NCBI RefSeq assembly: GCF_030649675.1
Contig: NZ_JAUTDR010000026.1
Location: forward strand, 1 to 57,623
Origin: Haliea sp. E1-2-M8
GTDB lineage: Bacteria > Pseudomonadota > Gammaproteobacteria > Pseudomonadales > Halieaceae
Length of the DNA: 57,623 bases
Direction: 5' to 3'
Below are positions 17,979-28,111 of the stretch, one piece after another; the stretch's first letter is position 1; the number at the start of each line of letters is the position of its first letter. The translations under genes and the position numbers were made by a program. The notes below the pieces were generated by a model that did no database searches, was not told the origin of the DNA, and worked only from the letters and a program-made list of their open reading frames with translations.

Positions 17979-18089
17979 TGGTTCAGGGGCGCGATGCTAC
18001 CGGTATGGTCGCACCCCGCTGCCGCGATGCATAGTCGCAGCTGTTCTGATCTCGCGCCGGTATGCAGTTTCACACCCGTTTGCCTGTGG

Positions 18090-18983
18090 CTAGTTGCAGG
18101 CAACACCACAGGCTGCGGCATAGGCCGCGGACTCCTGTTGCAGTACGGCATGGTGAATGTCGAACTGCCGTCCCAGCAGCGTGGTTGCCTGCTGCAATAC
18201 CTCGTCGTCGGCAGATGCGGCATCCGCGAGCACGAGATGGGCGGTGACCGCATTTTCGGATGTACTCAGAGCCCAGATATGCAGGTCGTGCACTGACACT
18301 ACCCCCGGCACCGTGAGCAAGCAGTTGTGTACGGCGTCCAGGTCTACGCCTTCAGGAACGCCGTCGAAGAGCAGGTGCAGTGAGCGGCGGAACAGGGACC
18401 AGGTGCTGATGATGACGACCAGGGCGATGATCAGGCTCATGACCGGGTCTATCCAGCTCCAGCCTCGCCACAGGTACAGCAGGCCGGCGACCACCACGCC
18501 CAGCGAAACCAGGGTGTCTGCGGCCATGTGCAGGAAGGCGCCGCGCAAATTGAGGTCCTGCTTGCTACCGGCGACAAATAGCCACGCGGTAACGGCGTTG
18601 ATGACAACGCCGATAGCGGCCACGACGATGACAGTTGTCGCGGCCATGTCGCTGCCGGTCTGCAGACGCTGCAAGGCTTCCCATGACAGCGACCCCATGG
18701 CCAGCAGCAGGATGACTGCGTTGGTGAAGCTCGCGAGAATGGAGCCGCGGCGCCAGCCGTAGCTGTGGCGCCGGCTTGATGCCATTCGTGCGGCGGCAAA
18801 GGCAGCCCAGGCCAGCAACAGGGCGCCCACATCGCTCAGATTGTGGAGGGCATCGGCAAGTAGCGCGAGAGACTGCACCTGCCAGCCATACCACGCCTCG
18901 ATCGCGACAAAGACCGCATTGAGTCCAATGCCAATGGCAAACGCCTTGCCATAGTGCGAGGGATCATGATCGTGTGGCTGCAT
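18090..18983 (-). CDS. Cation diffusion facilitator (CDF) metal exporter
   Basis: About 297 aa. It has six membrane helices, with the transport-site motifs ALLADALHNLSDVGALLLAW in TM2 and FLHMAADTLVSLGVVVAG in TM5. The C-terminal cytoplasmic CDF domain includes GVVSVHDLHIWALSTSENAVTAHLVL. An N-terminal His/Asp cluster (QPHDHDPSH) is likely metal-binding. The HxxxD pair in both sites favours Zn(II) or Co(II) rather than Mn(II). I use the ATG at 18983; longer frames upstream lie opposite acpH. It is divergent from acpH with only 36 bases between start codons. Confidence 0.88.
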   Translation of the reverse strand: MQPHDHDPSHYGKAFAIGIGLNAVFVAIEAWYGWQVQSLALLADALHNLSDVGALLLAWAAFAAARMASSRRHSYGWRRGSILASFTNAVILLLAMGSLSWEALQRLQTGSDMAATTVIVVAAIGVVINAVTAWLFVAGSKQDLNLRGAFLHMAADTLVSLGVVVAGLLYLWRGWSWIDPVMSLIIALVVIISTWSLFRRSLHLLFDGVPEGVDLDAVHNCLLTVPGVVSVHDLHIWALSTSENAVTAHLVLADAASADDEVLQQATTLLGRQFDIHHAVLQQESAAYAAACGVACN

Positions 18984-19019
18984 GGTATGCTGTTTCGCTC
19001 CTTGCCGCTGTCCTTTGCC

Positions 19020-19604
19020 ATGAATCACCTTGCCCATGCTTTCCTCTCCGGCGCCAATCCCCGGCATCTTGTCGGCAATGTGGCCGGAGACTTCCTCAAG
19101 GGCCCGCTGGATGCGCTGGAACTGGTTCCCGGGATTCGGCGGGGGGTGCAGCAGCACCGACGGATCGATGCCTTCGTCGACGGGCACCCAATGATGACCG
19201 AGCTCAGGAGCGGGTTCCCGCCCGCCCAACGCCGCTATGCGGGCATTGTGCTGGATGTTGCCTTTGATCACTACCTGATTCGTCACTGGTCAATTTTCGC
19301 TAGCAGCGGACGGCGCGCCTTCATTGACCGGGTTTATACTACACTCTCTGCCCATCGGCAGCTGCTGCCCGAACCGCTGGCCGGCTATCTGCCGCGCCTG
19401 ATTGGGCATGACTGGCTGGACCGGTGCGCCACCATGGAAGGGGTGGAGGCAACCCTGGGCAGCATTGGCCGGCGCCTGCGGCGGGAAAACCCGCTGCCCC
19501 TGGCGGGCGCGGTCATCGCGCACAAGGACGCCGAACTGGAGGCTGCCTTTCTCGCGTTTTTCCCGGAGGTGCTGGCGTTTGCTTTGCCGGCGCCGGAAGC
19601 CTGA
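19020..19604 (+). CDS. acpH: Acyl carrier protein phosphodiesterase
   Basis: Removes the 4'-phosphopantetheine arm from holo-ACP. Its 194 aa match the E. coli AcpH length. Family landmarks are MNHLAHAFLS at the N-terminus, VAGDFLKGPLD with the metal-binding aspartate near residue 24, RIDAFVDGHP near 49-58, and FDHYLIRHW near 83-91. The start at 19020 gives the exact family N-terminus. It converges with the cysteine synthase gene. Confidence 0.9.
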   Translation: MNHLAHAFLSGANPRHLVGNVAGDFLKGPLDALELVPGIRRGVQQHRRIDAFVDGHPMMTELRSGFPPAQRRYAGIVLDVAFDHYLIRHWSIFASSGRRAFIDRVYTTLSAHRQLLPEPLAGYLPRLIGHDWLDRCATMEGVEATLGSIGRRLRRENPLPLAGAVIAHKDAELEAAFLAFFPEVLAFALPAPEA

Positions 19605-19619
19605 GTTGACCAGATCGGC

Positions 19620-20624
19620 TTAGCTGGCCATCCAGGCCGGGAAAGGCAGTTTGTGGCGCATTAGGAAGTCGGGGTTGAACAGTTTGCTGTGGTAGCGGCT
19701 GCCCGCATCGCACAGGATCGTTACAATGGTGTGCCCCGGGCCCAGTTCCCGCGCCATGGCCACGGCCCCGGCGATATTGATGCCCGAGGAGCCGCCTACC
19801 GAGATCCCCTCGTGCTTGAGCAGGTTGAAGATATGCGGCAGGGCGGTGTCGTCGTCCACCTGACAACTGAAATCCGGTGTCACACCATCCAGGTTGCCTG
19901 GCATGAAGGATACGCCGATGCCCTCCACAATGGAGTTGCCTTCGCCTCGCAACGGGCCACCGCTGAAATGGCTGTGCAGCGCCGAGCCCAGCGGATCCGC
20001 CAGGCCGATTTTCACCGCCGGATTGCACTCGCGCAGAGCCGCAGCAACCCCGGCCAAGGTACCGCCGGTGCCCACTGCGCAGATAAAACCGTCCACATTG
20101 CCCCCGGTCTGCGCCCAGATCTCGCGACCTGTGGTTTCGTAGTGCACCAGCTGGTTGGCGGGATTGTCGAACTGGCGTGCCCAGGTGGCACCATTGGGTT
20201 CGCTGTGGGCCCGACCCTGGGCCACATTCTCGGCGGTATGGATGTAATGCTGTGGGCTATCGTACGGAGCCGACGGCACCAGAATCAGGTCCGCTCCCAG
20301 CATTTCCAGTTGGTCGATTTTCTCCCGGCTGGCAGTCTGTGGCATCACGATTACCGACTGGTAGCCCAGCGCGTTGGCCACCAGCGTCAGGCCGATGCCA
20401 GTGTTGCCCACCGTGCCCTCCACGATCACCCCACCGGGATGGAGTTCTCCTGCTGCCTCGGCGGCGCGAATAATGCCCAGCGCGGTGCGATCCTTCACCG
20501 AACCGCCAGGATTCATGAACTCTGCCTTGCCGTAGATATGACAACCGGTGCGCTCTGAGACCTCCCGCAGGTACAGCAGGGGCGTGTTGCCGATCAGGTC
20601 GAGAATGCGGGGTTTGTCGGGCAT
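19620..20624 (-). CDS. Cysteine synthase A-like PLP enzyme
   Basis: 334 aa, fold-type II PLP enzyme. The PLP lysine is in MNPGGSVKDRTALGIIRAAE near residues 37-56. The substrate loop reads VEGTVGNTGIGLTLVAN rather than the usual PTSGNTGIG. The phosphate-binding run GTGGTLAG follows near 182. It would replace the acetyl group of O-acetylserine with sulfide, but the altered loop and longer C-terminus suggest a subgroup distinct from housekeeping CysK, so I leave the symbol empty. It has its own start with GAGGAGCAACCG upstream. Confidence 0.82.
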   Translation of the reverse strand: MPDKPRILDLIGNTPLLYLREVSERTGCHIYGKAEFMNPGGSVKDRTALGIIRAAEAAGELHPGGVIVEGTVGNTGIGLTLVANALGYQSVIVMPQTASREKIDQLEMLGADLILVPSAPYDSPQHYIHTAENVAQGRAHSEPNGATWARQFDNPANQLVHYETTGREIWAQTGGNVDGFICAVGTGGTLAGVAAALRECNPAVKIGLADPLGSALHSHFSGGPLRGEGNSIVEGIGVSFMPGNLDGVTPDFSCQVDDDTALPHIFNLLKHEGISVGGSSGINIAGAVAMARELGPGHTIVTILCDAGSRYHSKLFNPDFLMRHKLPFPAWMAS

Positions 20625-20801
20625 CGGTTGCTCCTCGGGGAATAGGTTCCAGACTATTATTGGTACAGTCTAGCAGCCTCTCGGGCTTCCCGGTTGCCTG
20701 CAGCTGTCAGCGTCGGACGGGTGCGTTTTTCGAAGCTGTTTTTTTCTGCCAACCGTCCTATGATGGGACAATTCCAAACTGAGAAACAAGGCGGTAGCGG
20801 T

Positions 20802-21209
20802 ATGGTAGCGTTTTTGGGCAAATTCCCCTGGGTATTGCTGGTCATTGCTTTTCCGGTGGTCATGTACCAGCTTCAGATCGACATGACGGAGCAGATTCAC
20901 TTTGGCTTTATCTACATCGGTATCGGGGTGTTTGTACTCTTCGTGGAATTTTTCAAGTCCGGCGACATCAATGCCGTGTCCTTCCTGTTGGACCTGTTCT
21001 GGTCCCTGGTCGCGGTAATGTTGGGGACTGCCCTGATGACCTGGTTCCTGCTGCAGGGCCAGTCCGCGGGTGGCGCCGGCGAGAGCTGGCAGCAGCTCAA
21101 CTATTTCCACTGGTTTGGCGGTGCCATCGTCCTGGGTGACGCCATTATCAGCCCGTTCAACGCGTTTCGTACCGCGTTGCGCAATCTCGGCCTGGGGACC
21201 TCTGTGTGA
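20802..21209 (+). CDS. Small inner-membrane protein of unknown function
   Basis: About 135 aa. Three or four hydrophobic helices are visible: FPWVLLVIAFPVVMYQ, FGFIYIGIGVFVLFVEFF and LLDLFWSLVAVMLGTALMTWFLL. A final conserved-looking segment is FHWFGGAIVLGDAIISPFNAFRTA. The ATG at 20802 has AAGGCGG 7 bases upstream, which decides the start against longer in-frame ATGs. I do not recognise the family. It is transcribed away from the cysteine synthase gene and towards the broken P-type ATPase. Confidence 0.7.
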   Translation: MVAFLGKFPWVLLVIAFPVVMYQLQIDMTEQIHFGFIYIGIGVFVLFVEFFKSGDINAVSFLLDLFWSLVAVMLGTALMTWFLLQGQSAGGAGESWQQLNYFHWFGGAIVLGDAIISPFNAFRTALRNLGLGTSV

Positions 21210-21272
21210 CTTCGGTGCCCGCACCCCAGCGGGCGCACGCGGTTTTCTGCCTGAACTTCTGAGCTGGCTTGT

Positions 21273-22277
<1,005 letters not shown>

Positions 22278-22369
22278 CCGCAACCAATACGGCTGCAGTT
22301 CTTCCATGTCGTGACAAAAAAAATGGCACAAAACGGTCATGAACTGCCTGGGAGCCAGAGATCTGTCGT

Positions 22370-24301
22370 TTAAAGATCAGCCGCCCAGCTGGTGTGTCCC
22401 AGTTCCACCACGTGTGCCACCTCCGCCGCCGGAACCGCTTCGGTGTCACCGATCTCCAGCGGATCGTAATGGAACACGTAGACCCGCGAGGCAAACTCGG
22501 CGAAAGGCAGGGATGCCTCTCCGGGGCGTTCGCCATGGTCCTGGGTGGCACAGGTGATTCCCTGCCCCCAGTCCTGGCCACTGTCGTTGTTGGGGTTGAA
22601 AAAGTAAACGCGCATCTCGCCCTGCAGATCCAGGGCCACCCGCAGAATGGTGATCGCATGGCGCCCAACGAAACGGGCCGCACTGTCGGTGACGGCAATA
22701 CCCGCCGGTTGGGGGTGAGTCACCGGCAGGTTGCCGTTGTAGTAGGGGTGGTAGCTGACATAAAACTTGCGGATAAAGCCCGCATGGTCGTCAAGCTTGC
22801 CGGTTTGTATGCTCACTACCACGCGGAAGCCTTCGCCGACCCACCAGCCGTAAAATTCCGGGTTGATCCAGCGGTGCAGGTCATCCTCGCGCTGGCCACA
22901 AAGGCGGGCCATTTCCATGTAGATGCGGTCCAGGTGCGGGACCAGGATCAGGGACACGGCATCCACGTCGAGTGGTGGCTCTTTGGCAAGACCCGCCTCC
23001 AGGCTGCGGGACGACACGCGGGCACCTTCGAAACGAGTCAGCACGCCATCGTCGCGCGCGGCCCGGGCCACCAGTTGCAGCAGGTAATCCGGGTCGTTGT
23101 AGGCCCACATGGAAACGCCGATCACCGATTGGCAGGTCGGATTATTACCCTGACCGACACCCAGCGGCTGCCCCAGAAGGCTGATTATCCCGGCCAGAAG
23201 ATACACCCGCGCGGGTTGCGCCTCGCCGAAGCGCCGCACCAGTTTGGCTGCTGACTCCGCGGAAAGGGGCAGCGCAAGCTGCCGCCATAGTGACGTCGCC
23301 ACCGGCGGGGTGAACAGCGTGCCGCGTTCCAGCAGCAGGGCAAGGCCGTAGACCGCGTGGCTGGTTTCAGGAAAAATGGCCTCATCGATCAGCGTATGCA
23401 CCAACGCCGGGTAACACCGCAACACCTCGTTGCCGGTGCTGCTGAGCCCCAGCGCCGCCGGCAGCAGATCGTCCCGCTGGCCACGCAGATACCGCAGCAA
23501 CAGCGGATGATAGGAAGACACCAGGCCGGTGCCATGCATGGCATGGGCGAAGTCGGCCGCCTCCGCGGCGAGGGCGGTGGCGTCCATTGTCGACAGGCGT
23601 TGACTGTATATCTCCAGCCCCGGATCGTCCCGACTACCCCGGGTCGGGCCGAACAAGGCGCTGACCAGGCGCGCCGCGCGATGCATGCCGTCGGTTTCGA
23701 TTGCGGGGTTGAACAGACACCCGGCGATCTGGATGATCATTTGCTTGATGCTGTCGGTCTGTACCGGGCGCTGGGCGAGCAGCCGCCAGACCTCGCCGAC
23801 CAGGCTTTCGAGAATGCTCTCATAGCCCAGCTTGTCGAGCAGGTACTGGTACAACGACAGTACGATAGCGGACAGCCCATCGGGCCGCTCGCGGTCCGCC
23901 TCGCTCATCTGACCGGACAGCAGGTCCAGGTTCAGCGCCATGACCTGGTTCAGAAAGTGCCCGGCCTGTTCCGCTGAAATCCCGGAGTGAAAGTAATCGC
24001 CCACCGTGACAGCCAGCAAGCGCAGTTCACTGAGCGCTTCGATCGCGGTCGTTGCAGCGTCGCCGTGGCGCAGAGAGCGTACCGCCAGTGCCGGCTGGAG
24101 AATGGCTGGCTGCCCCCAGTCACTGTTGCCAAAGACGCCAGCTGACTCGATTTGTGCCACGCGGGCGTAGAGCGCATCCAGCCCTGGCGGGGCCGGCAGC
24201 AGCGTTCTCGCCGCCTCGAGCACCTCGGCAGAAGGCGCCCTGGGGTCGGTTTGCCGGGCTTGCGCCAAACGGTCCAGCGCCGCGTCGAACTGCTCGATCA
24301 A
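22370..24301 (-). CDS. Hypothetical protein of 643 aa, family not recognised
   Basis: No signal peptide or membrane helix is seen, so it is probably cytoplasmic. The first two thirds are helical and Leu/Ala-rich, reminiscent of alpha-solenoid repeats. The C-terminal third is richer in beta character and aromatic residues (FYGWWVGEGFRVVVSIQTGK, DHAGFIRKFYVSYHPYYNG, HAITILRVALDLQGEMRVYFFNPNNDSGQDWGQG). This region ends in a compact, likely ligand-handling domain. The annotated start is a TTG at 24301 with no nearby ribosome binding site. A good AAGGG lies at 24350-24354, 6 bases before an in-frame ATC at 24341-24343, so the true start is uncertain. Confidence 0.7.
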   Translation of the reverse strand: MIEQFDAALDRLAQARQTDPRAPSAEVLEAARTLLPAPPGLDALYARVAQIESAGVFGNSDWGQPAILQPALAVRSLRHGDAATTAIEALSELRLLAVTVGDYFHSGISAEQAGHFLNQVMALNLDLLSGQMSEADRERPDGLSAIVLSLYQYLLDKLGYESILESLVGEVWRLLAQRPVQTDSIKQMIIQIAGCLFNPAIETDGMHRAARLVSALFGPTRGSRDDPGLEIYSQRLSTMDATALAAEAADFAHAMHGTGLVSSYHPLLLRYLRGQRDDLLPAALGLSSTGNEVLRCYPALVHTLIDEAIFPETSHAVYGLALLLERGTLFTPPVATSLWRQLALPLSAESAAKLVRRFGEAQPARVYLLAGIISLLGQPLGVGQGNNPTCQSVIGVSMWAYNDPDYLLQLVARAARDDGVLTRFEGARVSSRSLEAGLAKEPPLDVDAVSLILVPHLDRIYMEMARLCGQREDDLHRWINPEFYGWWVGEGFRVVVSIQTGKLDDHAGFIRKFYVSYHPYYNGNLPVTHPQPAGIAVTDSAARFVGRHAITILRVALDLQGEMRVYFFNPNNDSGQDWGQGITCATQDHGERPGEASLPFAEFASRVYVFHYDPLEIGDTEAVPAAEVAHVVELGHTSWAADL

Positions 24302-24647
24302 CGGGCTGATGGTTTCGCTGGGTGGTTGTTTGATTGCGATGATGAAGTCCCTTCGATTCGATTGTGGCTGTCCTGTCTGGCGATTCTACCCGGAAGCGGA
24401 CCCGGAAGCCCCCAAAGTAGCACTTCCCGCGAAGCAAATTTTGCTTGGCGGTGGGCCAGGGCTTGTCGGTGGCGTACACCATCCGGGCTAACCGGCCATA
24501 TGCGTGGTATCGAACAGTAGCCGCGGATCGGAACACGTAGGCTTGGTCAGCCAGAAACGTGCCGATTGTCAGCTGTGACAAATCGTGCGTCATGAGTTCC
24601 CCAAACCAACCGGTAGTTTCTTGATCCCACGCTCGAGAAGGAGCCTG
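24302..24647. other. Intergenic region before the Crp/Fnr gene
   Basis: It contains repeat copy 1 (24501-24544) and the GAAGGAG ribosome binding site of the regulator. Minus-strand reading frames cross it, but they are not supported as genes. Confidence 0.4.
24501..24544 (+). repeat. Imperfect 44-bp direct repeat, copy 1
   Basis: Shares about 33 of 44 positions with 25444-25487, including the blocks GTGGTATCGAAC and ACGTAGGCTT. Copies 1 and 2 lie upstream and downstream of the Crp/Fnr-type gene in the same orientation. On the minus strand both would read AYVF(R/K)S...VRYH, so they might be remnants of a coding sequence or a conserved regulatory element. Confidence 0.65.
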
Positions 24648-25409
24648 ATGTCCTCCAAACCCGAACCCCAGCAGAATCATCTTCTGGCAGCGCTGTCGCC
24701 TGATGTTCAAAACCGTTTGTATTCAGATCTGGAACTGGTGCCATTGAAATTACGGGCGGTCCTGTATGAAACCCGAGGCCGCACGCATCACGTCTATTTC
24801 CCCACGGATTCCATAATCTCGGTGCAGTACTTGTTTGAGAATGGGTCATCGACCGCGATCTCGATCGTGGGCAACGAGGGGCTGCTCGGCCTCAACCTGC
24901 TCCTTGGCGCCGAGTTCACGCCCAGCCGGTCGCTGGTACAGAGCGCCGGTTACGCTTATCGACTTCCCAGAAGGCAGGTAGCAGACGAGTTCAAGCGCCA
25001 CGGGGAGTTGCTCTTGTTGATGCTGCGCTACACGCAGGCGATGATCACGCAAATATCGCAGACCGCAGTTTGCAACCGCAAGCACACGATCGGGCAGCAG
25101 CTCTGCCGTTGGCTCCTGCTTTCCCTGGATCGCCTGGCAGGTGAGCACTTGACGATGACACAGGAATTCATCGCCAGCATGCTTGGGGTGCGCCGCGAAG
25201 GCGTCACTGCGGCAGCGTTGAATTTACAGGAGCAGGGTGTGATTTCATACTCGCGGGGAAAGATCACTGTCCTCGACCGGCCGAAACTGGAAACACTCAG
25301 TTGCGAGTGCTACAGCGTGGTCAAGAAAGAAACAGACTTGCTGCTTGATTACGTGCCGCAGCGTCAGGTGATTCCAAATCCTGACTCCATCCCAAAAGCA
25401 ACGGCGTGA
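24648..25409 (+). CDS. Crp/Fnr-family transcriptional regulator
   Basis: 253 aa. The N-terminal cyclic-nucleotide-like beta barrel spans about residues 15-140 (HHVYFPTDSIISVQYLFENGSSTAISIVGNEGLLGL). The C-terminal winged helix includes MTQEFIASMLGVRREGVTAAALNLQEQGVISYSRGKITVLD. No Fnr-type cysteine cluster is present, and the cAMP-binding arginine/serine pocket is not evident, so the ligand is unknown. The ATG at 24648 has GAAGGAG 5 bases upstream. It stands alone between two direct repeats, just ahead of the NHEJ genes, and may control them; that link is inference. Confidence 0.87.
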   Translation: MSSKPEPQQNHLLAALSPDVQNRLYSDLELVPLKLRAVLYETRGRTHHVYFPTDSIISVQYLFENGSSTAISIVGNEGLLGLNLLLGAEFTPSRSLVQSAGYAYRLPRRQVADEFKRHGELLLLMLRYTQAMITQISQTAVCNRKHTIGQQLCRWLLLSLDRLAGEHLTMTQEFIASMLGVRREGVTAAALNLQEQGVISYSRGKITVLDRPKLETLSCECYSVVKKETDLLLDYVPQRQVIPNPDSIPKATA

Positions 25410-25443
25410 AAGCATTGAGATAGTGTTCTTTGTCGGCAGTACC

Positions 25444-25487
25444 TGTGTGGTATCGAACGGAACCCCTTGATTTGAAGACGTAGGCTT
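25444..25487 (+). repeat. Imperfect 44-bp direct repeat, copy 2
   Basis: Second copy of the repeat at 24501-24544. It lies between the Crp/Fnr gene and ligD, about 105 bases before the ligD start, so it is placed to act as a promoter or operator element for ligD. Confidence 0.65.
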
Positions 25488-25591
25488 CACCCATTAACGC
25501 ATGTTGCGGCCCCAGGATTGTAGGCTGCTGAACGCCCTGAGCAAGGTCGGCCGCCGCTTGATCGCAGAGCAACTACAGCGGGTTCATCAGG

Positions 25592-28111
25592 ATGACCATC
25601 GCCTCAAATCGGTCACTGACCGCCTATCACCGCAAGCGCGACTTTGGCCAGACAGCAGAGCCCAGGGGCAATACATCGCCAGCGCCAGGCCAGCGCTATG
25701 TGATGCACAAGCACGCGGCGAGTAACCTCCATTACGATCTGCGCCTCGAGGAACGGGGTGTCCTCCGCAGTTGGGCGTTGCCCAAAGGCCCGAGCTTGAA
25801 GCGCGGCGAGAAGCGCCTGGCAGTTGAAGTCGAGGACCATCCCATTGAATACGGTGAATTTGAAGGCACCATTCCGCCGGGCCAATATGGTGGCGGCACC
25901 ATAATGCTCTGGGATGCCGGCAGCTGGGTTGTAAACGGCAAGCACGATGCCGACCGCATTGACTTCATGCTTGACGGAAGTAAGTTGAAGGGTGCATGGA
26001 CACTGGTACGCACCGGGTCCGGGTCCGGCAGGCCGGCAAGCAACTGGCTTCTGATCAAACGTGGCAGCAACGATATCAGCGCTGCCCAGGCACACAACCG
26101 CAGCATCCACAGCGGAAGGACCATGACAGAGATCGCGCGCGGTGCCGACTTCGATCGGGCCGCAATCGCGACGCTGGATGATGCTCCAGTTATGCCTGCC
26201 AACATTCCCGCTGCCCGACGTCAGCCTCTACCGAAAAGCTTTGCTCCTCAACTCGCGACGCTGACAGGCGTAGCGCCAGATGGTGACGACTGGGTACACG
26301 AAATCAAGTTTGACGGGTATCGGATCATCGTGCGCATCGACAAAGGCAAAGTCCGATTACTCTCGCGCAACGGCCTCAATTGGACTGGACGCTTTCAGGC
26401 GCAAGCACAGCAGCTTGCAGCGCTCACTGTGGAGGATGCGATTCTTGACGGCGAGATGGTGGCATTGGGAGCGGGTGGGAAACCCAGCTTCGGCGTACTG
26501 CAAGACCTGATCAGAGAGAAGGATACCGGCTCGCTGGTCCTGCAGATGTTCGATCTCATGTATCTGGATGGGTATGATCTGACCGCGGCGACGCTCCTCG
26601 ATCGCAAGTCCACGTTACGAAGTCTGTTGCATCAAAGCGGCCTCGCTGGCACGGGATCGAAAATACAGTACTCGGCCCACGTCACGGGACATGGGCGGGA
26701 ATTCTTTGCAGAGGCTTGCAAGCTCGGCCTCGAAGGGACCGTGGCGAAGCGCGCCGAATCGGGCTACGGCAACCGACGCAGCAAAGCATGGCTGAAGATC
26801 AAATGCTCGCAGGACGGTGAATTTGTCGTTGGCGGCTTTACCAGGCCGTCCGGTTCGCGCAAGGGATTCGGTGCTTTGTTGCTCGGCAGTTGGGAAGGCT
26901 CTGCGCTTTGCTACCGTGGCCGTGTGGGAACCGGTTTCAGCGTTAAACAATTGGCGCACCTGCATGGTGTTCTGAGCAAAGCCCGTAAACCGAAATCGCC
27001 TTTCGCGGACCCAGTGCCCGATACGCGCGGTGTCACCTGGGTTGCGCCACAGCTCGTCGTCAACGTTGCTTTCAGTGAACGTACGCGAGAGGGGCGTCTG
27101 CGCCATGCGACATTTCGCGGGGTACGCGAAGACCGCAACCCAAGGGATATTGCTACGCCCGTGGCAGCTGCCAGGGTATCGCCTGCTGCCGCATCCCGTG
27201 CGCCGGCGCGTGCGCGGGGCGGCGATGTAGTCGAGGGCATTCGAATTACCCATCCTGAGCGCGTCGTCTACCCGGACACCGGCCTCACCAAACTCGACAT
27301 CGCCCGCTTCTATGCAGACATTCAGGACTGGTTGCTGCCGCTGCTCGCCAATCGTCTGCTTTCTCTGGTCCGTTGTCCGGACGGGAGGCAACAGGAATGT
27401 TTCTTCCAGAAGCATTTGCTCGCGAGCCAGGCGCGCAACGTACCGCGTCAGGACTTTCGACAGAGCAAGGGCCTCAAGCCGTATGCCTACGTCCAGTCGA
27501 TAGCACATGTCATCGCGCTGGTGCAGTCGGGAGTGCTCGAATTCCACCCCTTCGGCAGCCTGATCACTGACCTTGAGCATCCGGACCTGATGGTATTTGA
27601 TCTCGATCCCTCGCCTGGTGTGCAGTGGCAGGACATTCTCGGGGTCACGCGAGGGTTGCGCGAGCGCCTGGAAAAACTCGGTTTCCACGCGTTTGTGCGC
27701 ACGACCGGTGGCAAGGGACTGCATATCGTTGTGCCGCTGCGTCCAACGACAGACTGGGACGGAGTCAAGGCCTTCGCCAAAGCTGTTTCCGAACGACACG
27801 CTGCTGATGCCCCTTCCCGCCTGACCACAAAGCTACCCAAAGCGCAGCGTCGCGGCAAAATCTTCATCGACTACCTGCGCAATGGACGAGGCGCTACCGC
27901 CATCGCCTGCTATTCGACCCGGGCCAGGCCCGGGGCGCCGGTGGCGGTGCCGGTGCGCTGGGATGAGTTGAAGGCGTCGCTGCGTCCGGATCGCTATACG
28001 GTTGCCAACCTGCGTCGGCGCCTCGCACTTCTCAAGAATGACCCGTGGGGTGAATTCTACGACTCACAGGTGGCAATCACGCCCCGTATGCGCAAGGCGG
28101 TAGGGTTGTGA
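25592..28111 (+). CDS. ligD: ATP-dependent DNA ligase LigD (phosphoesterase-ligase-polymerase)
   Basis: Multifunctional NHEJ enzyme of 839 aa in the Pseudomonas domain order. The 3'-phosphoesterase (residues about 35-160) has HKHAASNLHYDLRLE with H39, H41, H47 and D49. The ATP-dependent ligase (about 220-510) has nucleotidyl lysine K239 in EIKFDGYR, plus DGEMV and EGTVAKR. After an Ala/Arg-rich linker at 525-545, the primase-like polymerase (about 550-830) has metal ligands D670 and D672 in VFDLDPSPG. It cleans, fills and seals double-strand breaks held by Ku. The stop overlaps the zinc-finger gene by 4 bases, and two ku genes follow. Confidence 0.95.
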   Translation: MTIASNRSLTAYHRKRDFGQTAEPRGNTSPAPGQRYVMHKHAASNLHYDLRLEERGVLRSWALPKGPSLKRGEKRLAVEVEDHPIEYGEFEGTIPPGQYGGGTIMLWDAGSWVVNGKHDADRIDFMLDGSKLKGAWTLVRTGSGSGRPASNWLLIKRGSNDISAAQAHNRSIHSGRTMTEIARGADFDRAAIATLDDAPVMPANIPAARRQPLPKSFAPQLATLTGVAPDGDDWVHEIKFDGYRIIVRIDKGKVRLLSRNGLNWTGRFQAQAQQLAALTVEDAILDGEMVALGAGGKPSFGVLQDLIREKDTGSLVLQMFDLMYLDGYDLTAATLLDRKSTLRSLLHQSGLAGTGSKIQYSAHVTGHGREFFAEACKLGLEGTVAKRAESGYGNRRSKAWLKIKCSQDGEFVVGGFTRPSGSRKGFGALLLGSWEGSALCYRGRVGTGFSVKQLAHLHGVLSKARKPKSPFADPVPDTRGVTWVAPQLVVNVAFSERTREGRLRHATFRGVREDRNPRDIATPVAAARVSPAAASRAPARARGGDVVEGIRITHPERVVYPDTGLTKLDIARFYADIQDWLLPLLANRLLSLVRCPDGRQQECFFQKHLLASQARNVPRQDFRQSKGLKPYAYVQSIAHVIALVQSGVLEFHPFGSLITDLEHPDLMVFDLDPSPGVQWQDILGVTRGLRERLEKLGFHAFVRTTGGKGLHIVVPLRPTTDWDGVKAFAKAVSERHAADAPSRLTTKLPKAQRRGKIFIDYLRNGRGATAIACYSTRARPGAPVAVPVRWDELKASLRPDRYTVANLRRRLALLKNDPWGEFYDSQVAITPRMRKAVGL

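Noticed and set aside
18984-19286. N-terminal extension of the CDF transporter
   Set aside because: It would overlap acpH, and the CDF family start with a His/Asp cluster fits ATG 18983.
19689-20558. 289-codon plus-strand frame opposite the cysteine synthase gene
   Set aside because: It is antisense to a well-conserved PLP enzyme and has no domain.
26615-27799. 394-codon minus-strand frame inside ligD
   Set aside because: It is fully antisense to conserved ligase and polymerase domains and shows no recognisable family.
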